This document shows positions 53,388 through 64,000 of a stretch of 64,000 bases of DNA, in pieces. The notes below the pieces were generated by a model. That model made no database searches. It was not told the origin of the DNA and saw nothing but the letters and a program-made list of their open reading frames with translations. The DNA is from Flaccisagitta enflata (taxonomy: Eukaryota; Chaetognatha; Sagittoidea; Aphragmophora). The stretch's first letter is position 1. The number at the start of each line of letters is the position of its first letter. Made by a program: the position numbers and the translations under genes. The stretch covers positions 28,830,001 through 28,894,000 of the forward strand of contig OZ231127.1 of NCBI GenBank assembly GCA_965153355.1, in the 5' to 3' direction.

Positions 53388-53591
53388 AAACATGGCCGGA
53401 TACAATTTACCAAAGTCGCGTGCGGGTGGGTAGGGGCAGTGATAAAAAAAAGGCTAACCAAGCACTTGGGCAGAAGAAAGAGTGCAAAACCGCCCCTAAA
53501 CGCTGAAAAAGCAATGCGTCACGGACCGACCGACGCACCGACGGACTAACAGACGTAGCGGGTTATTGAGTCGCGTGCACGCGACTAAAAA
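53388..53591 (+). mobile_element. Family B element, copy B9
   Basis: AAACATGGCCGGATACAATT, GTGCGGGTGGGTAGGGGC, A-rich interior as in B3, CGGACCGACC, GGGTTATTG, and an 18 bp perfect palindrome AGTCGCGTGCACGCGACT (53569-53586) followed by AAAAAG. Confidence 0.75.
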
Positions 53592-53718
53592 GCCAAGCTG
53601 CGCGACAACAGAGCAACAGATAGAGCAATTATGAATTTATGCTGTCGAGCAATTCAAAGACTATACAACCCCAAACAATTTTTTCTTCAAAGTTTTTACT
53701 ATCCGCGCGACGTTGTAG

Positions 53719-54120
53719 TACACTCTTTTCTTTTTATAAGAACCTAGTTTATAGGAACATTAAGACTTCAAATGGCCCCAAAATTAAGAACATCTTAAGA
53801 ACATACAAAAGCTTCAAATCTTGACAAAAAATTTTTAAAGAGTATTAAAAAATTTTAGCATAATTAAAATGATATTTTATAATTTTTAAATAAATATCAT
53901 GAAAATATCCCTAAACTTCAATGATTGGCATTTGTTTTAAATATTTAATAGAAATATATTTAGTATAATTGAGTAATAGTATATTATAAGTTTCCTAGAG
54001 TTTATGTAGTATTTGAAATTAAGAACGCTCTAAAAACGTTGAAGGCTTCATTTAGCTTTGAAAATAAAAGCATGAAGCCTTTGGAAAAAAATTATGTTCT
54101 TATGAAAAAAAAAGAGTGTA
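53719..54120. mobile_element. TA-flanked MITE, copy 1 (398 bp)
   Basis: Flanked by TA on both sides. Ends are CACTCTTTTCTTTTTATAAG and the imperfect mirror TTATGAAAAAAAAAGAGTG. The interior has AAGAAC-rich and TTCAAATGGCC motifs; no protein. TA duplication is typical of Tc1/mariner-type insertions. Confidence 0.7.
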
Positions 54121-54279
54121 CACTTTTTACTTTTTATAAGAACTTAGTTTATAAGAAAAATCAAGCCTTCAAATAGCTCAAAAATTAAGAACGTTGTTGT
54201 TATTTTACTAGTAACTATCTCTATCTCTTTTGAAGGCTTCAGAAATAAAATGATGTTCTTATAAAAGATAAAAAGTGTA
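54119..54279. mobile_element. TA-flanked MITE, copy 2 (157 bp), abutting copy 1
   Basis: The left end CACTTTTTACTTTTTATAAG and right end TTATAAAAGATAAAAAGTG are closely related to those of the neighbour. The TA at 54119-54120 is shared by both elements. Confidence 0.7.
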
Positions 54280-54372
54280 CACTATAAGTAAAGTACAGCA
54301 AACGTAAACCATTCAGGTGCCTTCTTACGATTCCATAGTAGTTCTGCTGTTCCAGAGCTCTTTTTTTTTCCT

Positions 54373-54529
54373 TTTTTTAGTTGCGGACACGCAACTCTAT
54401 ATGAGGCTTTGTCCGTCCGTCCCTTGGTCCGTCGGTCCGTGGTGATCTAGTTGGAAAGTGTGAAAACGCGCTTTTCCGCCCCTGCCCACCCGTCCGCAAC
54501 TGGTATTGGCCGTGTATCCGGCCTTGTTT
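54373..54529 (-). mobile_element. Family B element, copy B10
   Basis: Hairpin AGTTGCG-GACA-CGCAACT (54379-54396), GAGGCTTTGTCCGTCCGTCC, CCCCTGCCCACCCGTCCGC, AACTGGTATT and CCGGCCTTGTT. Complete and short. Confidence 0.8.
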
Positions 54530-55185
54530 TCTGCTCTTTTTCGCTCGCTTACCTCCCAGCAGAGCTGGCGTGTAAAAATCTGCCGTATATTTATGGCGCT
54601 AAGGAGCGTAAAATACAAACAAAAGGGAGGCGATAACTCTCGATCAGAAATCAACTCCTGCTATCGAGAATGAACAATGAGATCCAAGTAAAAAAAAAAT
54701 TTCTTTCGTTTCCCTAATTTGTATAATGCAGTCTTTCCTCATATGCATTTTCCGAAGTTTCGTAAATAGAGATTTACCATGCTACTTTCTAACATAAACT
54801 GATCCTTTCCTTTCAATAGATAACTGAATAGTCTTATTGTGAAAAATCCAAAGGCTATTAACTACATGACAATAGACTGATGCGCGTTGACTCCTTTACG
54901 AACCAATAACGTCGATTCCGCATATTGTTGGCGAAAAGTGTTATGAGCATTGAACATACAAACATTTGAACGCCGATTTTTAGGTCATTGGTTATCTTTT
55001 AGCAAGCCGGTTCCTCCCTGAGAGTTACAGGGTGATCTGCGAGAAAAACGCATAGTGACCAACCCTATTGATGCGTGTTTCACTTCCGAGTACAATTTGA
55101 ATCACGAATCACGAATCACGAACTCACCATATCAAATCCCTGCGTAATCGATCACGACGCTTTCAATCCATGTCGGTCCTAACGT
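54530..55185. other. Ordinary sequence, no gene recognised
   Basis: A triplicated 9 bp word (AATCACGAA) lies near 55098-55125. No gene evidence. Confidence 0.35.
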
Positions 55186-55187
55186 TG

Positions 55188-55322
55188 CACTGTCTTTTTT
55201 TCTTTTCTTTCTTTTCTTTCTTTTTTTACTTTTCTTTCTTTTCTTTCTTTTCTTTCTTTTCTTTCTTCTCTCTCTTTTCTTTCTTTTCTTTCTTTTCTTT
55301 TTTTTCTTCTTTCTTTTTTTTT

Positions 55323-55374
<52 letters not shown>

Positions 55375-55856
55375 TTTTTTTCTTTCTTTCTTTTTTCTTT
55401 CTTTTCTTTCTTTTTCTTTTTTTTCTTTCTTTTCTTTCTTTTCTTTCTTTTCTTTTCTTTCTTTTCTTTCTTTTCTTTCCTTTCTTTCTTTTCTTTTTCT
55501 TTTTTTTCTGTTTTTTTTCTTTCCTGTTTTTCTTTTCTTTCCTGTCTCTCTTTTCTTTCTTTTCTTTCTTTTCTTTCCTGTCTTTCCCTTACTTGTTTTT
55601 CTTTCTTCCCTGCCAGCTTAATTCTTTTATTTCTCACCTCTCTGCTCGACCTTCCACCTTTTCTGTTTTTTCCTTTCCATGACTCCTTCCCTTACTTTTT
55701 TCTTTCATATTTCCTTCCCTTTTTTTTACTACCTTCCTTTCTATCCTTCTTCGTTTTTCCCTTCTTTTCTTCCTTCCTACTTACATATCTCTCGCCCTTC
55801 CTTTCTTTCTGCCTTTCTCATTTCATTCCTTCCCTTCTTTCCCTCCTTCCAGCCTT

Positions 55857-55953
<97 letters not shown>

Positions 55954-56098
55954 TGAGATAACTGACCGGAAAGGTAAGTATTTAGAGAGTGACACTCTTT
56001 CCAGTCATCGCATTGATGAATGGAGGGAAAGAAGAGTCTGTCCTTTTGTGCTTCACGGAGCTCTCTCAGATCAGCATGTACCATAACGCCGAGTTTTG

Positions 56099-56174
<76 letters not shown>
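55188..56174. repeat. Polypyrimidine (TTTC/TTTTC)n then two (CT)n blocks
   Basis: TTTC/TTTTC from 55188 to about 55600, C/T-rich sequence to 55860, pure CT at 55861-55947 and again at 56101-56174. Confidence 0.95.
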
Positions 56175-56178
<4 letters not shown>

Positions 56179-56796
56179 CCATTGCGTAGGAAGGGGGTTT
56201 CGCGATTCGTTGACCCCAACGTCTGTCGCGTAATTCTTGTGCAAAGGGGGGGGGGAAGTCGTTATACATCGCAATCTCACTCTACTTCCGGCTCGACTCG
56301 ACTAGATTCCGGGGGGGGGGGGAAGAGTGGGTACTGATTTTTCAAACATTTCGGACAGCATCAACTACATCAATAATCACCAACTTGGTCTCAGATTATA
56401 TGCCTGTGTGCTGCAAATCAGACACGGGTTGTGGTGTTCCACCCAACATGATTAGGGAGACATCAACATTCCACCATACAATGGATTTTACCAATATAGA
56501 TTTAGTAATCAGTATTCTTTTTCTTTCTAGACTTCACAGCGTTCAAAACAAGATTTATTCCTATCTAATCCGAAAAATCTTCTGTTTATCTTCTACTTCC
56601 AGTAATAGCAGTATGTTTAATAGGAGCTAGGATTCCAATCAACTGTATTCTGTGGCTCAAATGAGTGCCAAATATACGGTAATCTTAAAACCGCATTATG
56701 CAAATCAGCTTCTTAATCTAAGCCAGGCAATGCTTCATCTGATAGACTTCTCGCTGTTTTATTTTCTGTCTCATTTTTCGGAATTTAAAAAGTGCT

Positions 56797-57223
56797 TTAA
56801 CAGTCTATGGACAAAATGAGGAGAGTAGATTTTGCTGATCACCGTTATGATGCTAAGGCGTAGTTGATTTTAAAATGTAGGTTTGTAATTACCTTATAGA
56901 AATTTACTAAGGACTGAAAGAATTAACGGAAGAACGATTACTACCTGTAGTAATCGTTCTTGTAGGTTTGTAATTACCTCAAAGAAAATTACTTAGGACT
57001 GAAAGAAACTAACGGAAGAACGATTACGACAGGTAGTAATTGTTCTTGCAATAGTTTCTTTCAGTCCTCAGTCATTTTCTATGAGGTAATTACAAGCCTA
57101 CATTTTGAATGATTACTACAGGTAGTAATCATTCTTCCGTTAATTCTTTCAGTCCTTAGCATCAGTGCATCACACCGGTGATCAGCAAAATCTACTCTCC
57201 TCGTTTTGTCCATAGACTGTTAA
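56797..57223. mobile_element. TTAA-flanked element with palindromic internal repeats
   Basis: Element 56801-57219 is bounded by TTAA on both sides. Inverted ends of about 45 bp start CAGTCTATGGACAAAATGAG and end CTCGTTTTGTCCATAGACTG. Inside are several related units containing GTAATTACCT, GGACTGAAAGAA and a near-palindrome GAACGATTACTAC/GTAGTAATCGTTC, some inverted. TTAA targets suggest piggyBac-type mobilisation. No protein is encoded. Confidence 0.78.
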
Positions 57224-57248
57224 AAGGTCTTTAAAACGTTCCATATGT

Positions 57249-57297
57249 GTTGGCTGCTCCTGCCCACCCGTCTGATATTACGACCCCGCGTCACTTG
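57249..57297 (-). mobile_element. Family B alternative left-end fragment
   Basis: CTCCTGCCCACCCGTCTGAT ... GACCCCGCGTCACTTG matches the left end of B4 in reverse. No hairpin end is present. Confidence 0.55.
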
Positions 57298-57299
57298 TT

Positions 57300-58225
57300 T
57301 TTTTTTTCTCCTTTTTTTTGCCTTGAGTGAGTTCCTGCTGGTGTTTGCATATGACGGCAAATTTTTGAAGGAAAACAAAGTGTTTCACCATACTTTTTAC
57401 ATCATTTTTTGAACAACAATGATGTTAGAGTGGTTTTAAAAGATAAATTGTCTTTAAAGACACTTGGTGTATACATTTCTATCATATTCTGACCTCATAA
57501 GTAATTTTGACCCTGCAATTCACTTGAGAAAAGCTTTTAAATGAAATTAAAGTTTTTAATGAAATCTTGCTTACATTTTTTTTTGTTCTTGCCGTTGAAA
57601 TTCTAAGACTCTCAAATGCAGGGAAATTTTGCATTTCCAAAAACATAGTTCTCTTTGTAATCAATTTTGGAACAGAACTATGTTTTTTGTTTTTTTGTTT
57701 TTTCATTTTCTATGCAATCTTAGAATTTCAACGAGCCCCCTGTCAGCTACCAAAAATAACATTTTTAGTAATTTGCATGATATTTTCTTCATTAATTTTA
57801 GCTTCATCTGGTTCTTTTTTCATATTTGAATGCAAAAAAATATCAATCATGATGTATCTCAATCATTATTTTAGTTAAATCATACAGTTTCAATCATTTT
57901 AATCTTTTACTTTGGCTCCTGTTCAAAAACAGATGTTGCCTTCGGAGGAACGCTGTCATATGATCATGCATTTCGGAAAGTATCTGTTACCTTAACTGCG
58001 TTCGTGTATGAAAATACGTGATAACCTGTGTTTACGACAGCATGTAAATGTATAGTTTTTACGTCATCAACCAACTAAGTCCTTGATTCTTTCTGTTTAC
58101 CGCTTCGACTTACGAGCAAGGGAGAAAAGAGAGATTTATATGCTTTCAAAAACGAAAACTAAGTCAGTTTCGGTCTTGCTCCAGAAATGCTTTTTGGAAT
58201 GGGGGTCCTTGGAAAATGGCCCCAC
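57300..58225. other. AT-rich spacer, nothing recognised
   Basis: No gene or repeat family member seen. Confidence 0.35.
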
Positions 58226-58228
<3 letters not shown>

Positions 58229-58261
<33 letters not shown>

Positions 58262-58425
58262 GTTTGGAGCTAAATTCCTATGAAAACCGGAGGAATTGAC
58301 TGAGGGGGGGCTGTTTTTGTCTTTCTCTGTTTCCTCCTCTTCCGTTCTTCTTCTTCTTCTTCTTCTTCTTCTTCTTCTTCTTCTTCTTCTTCTTCTTCTT
58401 CTTCTTCTTCTTCTTCTTCTTCTTC
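58229..58425. repeat. Poly(T) (32 bp) and (TTC)n
   Basis: T-run at 58229-58260 and pure CTT at about 58346-58425. Confidence 0.95.
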
Positions 58426-58887
58426 TCTTTCTTTCCTTCTTTCCTTCTTTTTTTCCTTCTTGTGTTTCCTCCTCTTGTGGTTCATCTTCTTCTTCTTTTC
58501 ATCTGTAGACTCCTCTTTCTTTTCATCTTTCCTTCTTTTTCTTCCTTCTTTTCTTCTCATTATGTCTCTCTCTTTCTCTAACGGAGATTCGGCGATGCGT
58601 GTATATTTGTTGGCTTTGGTCCGTGATGAGGCCCGAGTCCGTCGATGAGGGACGGACGTCCGCCGTCATTCCACCGTCCGTCCGACGTCAAATTCACCTT
58701 TTTTCATATTCTTTTCATTCTTTTTTCAGGACATTTTTCACGTTGGGCCGATCTCATTTGGATGACTGCTGTTTATTTCTTCCATGAACGGTGCCTTAAA
58801 GCAACTGGTATCATGACTTTTGCTGAAAACTGCTCGAAATTTCGATGTTTATAAATGATACAATTTTTACCAGGCTTCTTCGATCAT

Positions 58888-59088
<201 letters not shown>

Positions 59089-59383
59089 AATATCTTAAAG
59101 TACTAGAATCAATGTTGACAGTCATCGGCTATTTTTTACTTTGTTGATCATTTTATATTATTACCCCATAATTTCATACACAAACAGAATAGAAAACATT
59201 ATGAAACTTTCAGGCGTCGTCCCATGAAATATTCACCACGCAGTGAAGACGCCCTTGCTACCTTTTGTTGTAAAAAAAAACCTCTGAAGGCATCTTTTTT
59301 TTTCTTTGCATTTCTCGTGTTTCTGCCCTCCAGTTACTACGAACAACGAACGCCTTTCGGGGAGGTAAAACGACTTTTCTCCT

Positions 59384-60958
<1,575 letters not shown>

Positions 60959-61038
<80 letters not shown>

Positions 61039-61881
61039 CTCACTGCGTCCTTTGTGTCCCCTACTGATATCTTGGTGTATCTTTATATCACTTTATATCC
61101 TTTAATTGTTCGTCTCGAGTCTCAAGAATCAGTCACTTCACAGCGGCGGATTTTGAGTCTCTCTCCGAAGGGTCGCCTTGGCTCCAGATCCTGCTTGGGT
61201 CCTTTCATCTGGTCATCATCCAGTCCACTTTTTCCTTTCTTTTTTTCTTCCTCCATCTGTTCATTCACTCCTTCGTACCCTTTTTGAAGTAGCGGCCCCA
61301 AAATAGTCAATGACCAATGTTTCTCTTTTTTATGAATATGACTTTTTTATATTTTTTATATTTCCTTTAGAAAACAGATCTATATGTTTTGGTATATATT
61401 CTACTCTGAGGGCAAGAACATGCCAAACTTAGTGTCATGGCTAAATTCAAATTCAAGTTCCACAGTGTCAGTGCAAGGTTAATGTGAAAATTATGAGCTC
61501 ATAATTCAAATACCAATGTGAAACCAGCCCATTTTCATCCATTTTTTTTCCAATAGTGGACTGGCAACTGTAAAAAGCTGTGTTTGTCCTTCCCGTGTAA
61601 TCGTGTTTCCATCTGTCCTTCTATCTATTAGTTTTAAACGCTCAAATAAAATCACCCTTTCCTACCTATCTACCACTTATTTTGCACCACAGGGTTACTA
61701 ATTTATATACTCACCCCAAAGCAAACGATAAAAAATGTCAAAGGGAACCGCTGACCAAGTAACACTTTATCGACAGCTTTTCTTCTGTCTCTTTTCGCGA
61801 AACATCTGAGGAGGCCGGGCATGGTGATCGGGGATTGCTGGAATAATGAGGGGGAGAACCTCACCCTCAAAAACGCTGAAA

Positions 61882-61955
<74 letters not shown>
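60959..61955. repeat. (TC)n at 60959-61034 and (CT)n at 61888-61955
   Basis: Two pure dinucleotide blocks; the 850 bp between shows no gene. Confidence 0.9.
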
Positions 61956-61957
<2 letters not shown>

Positions 61958-62248
61958 CGCGCGCGTCCAGTGGTTGTGAAGGTATTGTCTCTTTTCTTTT
62001 CTTTTCTTTCTCTTCATCTTTGTGTCCATTCATACTTTAATCACTTACCTCCATTGAAGATGAGTGGTTTATAGTCCGACCCATCCGTCGCAGTCGGTTT
62101 CCTTTTTCCGCATGGTCTATGGGTCCTTGATGAGTGAAGTGGAGTTGGTGCCAGATGTTGCACATTTTGCATTTATTCTTAAAGGCCTCTCCATTTCTTG
62201 GTGATATGTCTAAAACTGGCTATGCTCCACGTATAATCTCAAGCAGAA

Positions 62249-62348
62249 TGAATGAATGAATGAATGAATGAATGAATGAATGAATGAATGAATGAATGAA
62301 TGAATGAATGAATGAATGAACTCAACAATAAAATATCTTGTTGAAGTT

Positions 62349-62439
<91 letters not shown>

Positions 62440-62609
62440 CCCCAGTGTTATTACATGTTTGTCTTCAATCTAGACGAAATTACGGAAGTATCGTCTGTTG
62501 GTCCCCAAATTCGTGGACGCGTGAAAAAGCCATTCCGTAACTTGGATGATCTTACAGAGCCAGATCTCTGCTATTCCATCACACAGTCATGATCATCGTC
62601 ATCTCCCCT

Positions 62610-62652
<43 letters not shown>
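62249..62652. repeat. (GAAT)n, (CAA)n and (CT)n
   Basis: GAAT at about 62248-62318, pure CAA at 62349-62439, CT at about 62611-62652. The CAA run continues in frame into 50 non-repetitive codons ending at 62592, but no start, splice or domain evidence supports a gene. Confidence 0.93.
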
Positions 62653-62655
<3 letters not shown>

Positions 62656-62879
62656 GCCTTTTTGCAGTCCTCTTCCTCCTCTCTGTCTTAACTCACGTTC
62701 AGTGACTGAATGTGATGGAATCCTGTTAGATCGAGTTACGCACATTTCGCAAGCATCTGTCCACCTATTTCTCATTTCACCCTTTCCTTCTTTTTTGAGC
62801 CTCACCCAGATCCGCTTGTCAAATTTCATCACTTAGGGTTAATTCTCTGTCTACCCTCGCTATCAGTTTCTGCATTTCC

Positions 62880-63910
<1,031 letters not shown>

Positions 63911-64000
63911 CCTTTTTTTTCCCGCTCTCTTTCTCTCCTTGCTCGGGGCGACTTTGTCTAATCATTGTTGCGAGTAAATGGATAACGAATGCTGGACTGG

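Noticed and set aside
62338-62592. Poly-Gln frame running from (CAA)n into 50 ordinary codons
   Set aside because: The Gln run is a microsatellite also readable as poly-Thr or poly-Asn; the downstream part has no recognised domain.

Overview
The window is eukaryotic nuclear DNA from a bilaterian animal, most likely a protostome invertebrate. The only clearly recognisable gene is the 3' part of a large, multi-Kunitz papilin/lacunin-type extracellular matrix protein, with consensus GT-AG introns and dense, locally GC-rich coding exons. The rest is AT-leaning DNA saturated with long, nearly pure microsatellites and small non-autonomous mobile elements. Such SSR density is reminiscent of some crustacean genomes, but the species cannot be named from the sequence alone.

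Gene: three plus-strand exons (2487-3067, 4439-6682, 10148-12674) join in frame to give 1,783 codons plus a stop. The upstream exons (signal peptide, first TSP1, ADAMTS-type spacer) are not seen and probably lie left of the window. Domain order is: end of a TSP1 repeat, one TSP1, nine YGCC-DG cysteine repeats, six Kunitz domains, a seventh Kunitz split by an intron, five more Kunitz domains, an antistasin-like module, a tenth YGCC-DG repeat, three Ig domains and a C-terminal PLAC domain. Intron 1 (1.37 kb) is almost all tetranucleotide repeat. Intron 2 (3.46 kb) holds (GTT)n blocks, three diverged copies of the exon 3' end with its splice donor, (AG)n tracts and a mobile element.

The remaining ~51 kb (12.7-64 kb) has no gene I can name. 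It contains (i) (AG/CT)n, (GT)n, (GTT)n, (TTC)n, (TTTC)n, (ATTC)n, (GTTC)n and (TCTG)n arrays; (ii) family A: foldback elements with GGGCAGCGGCC ends and 20-21 bp minisatellite cores; (iii) family B: ~130-290 bp elements ending in a hairpin whose stem shows compensatory changes between copies; (iv) family C: elements with GGAAAAAAGTCG inverted ends, a covarying hairpin and different tandem arrays inside; (v) single elements with diagnostic target sites: a 124 bp hAT-type MITE with an 8 bp duplication, a TTAA-flanked element with palindromic internal repeats, and two TA-flanked MITEs sharing one TA; and (vi) several long inverted repeats (about 0.4-2.4 kb).

The most interesting signals are the repeated exon-end/splice-donor copies in papilin intron 2, and the structurally conserved hairpin ends of the repeat families, which often enclose tandem arrays. 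Coordinates of repeats are good to a few bases; splice junctions are exact if the predicted sites are used.
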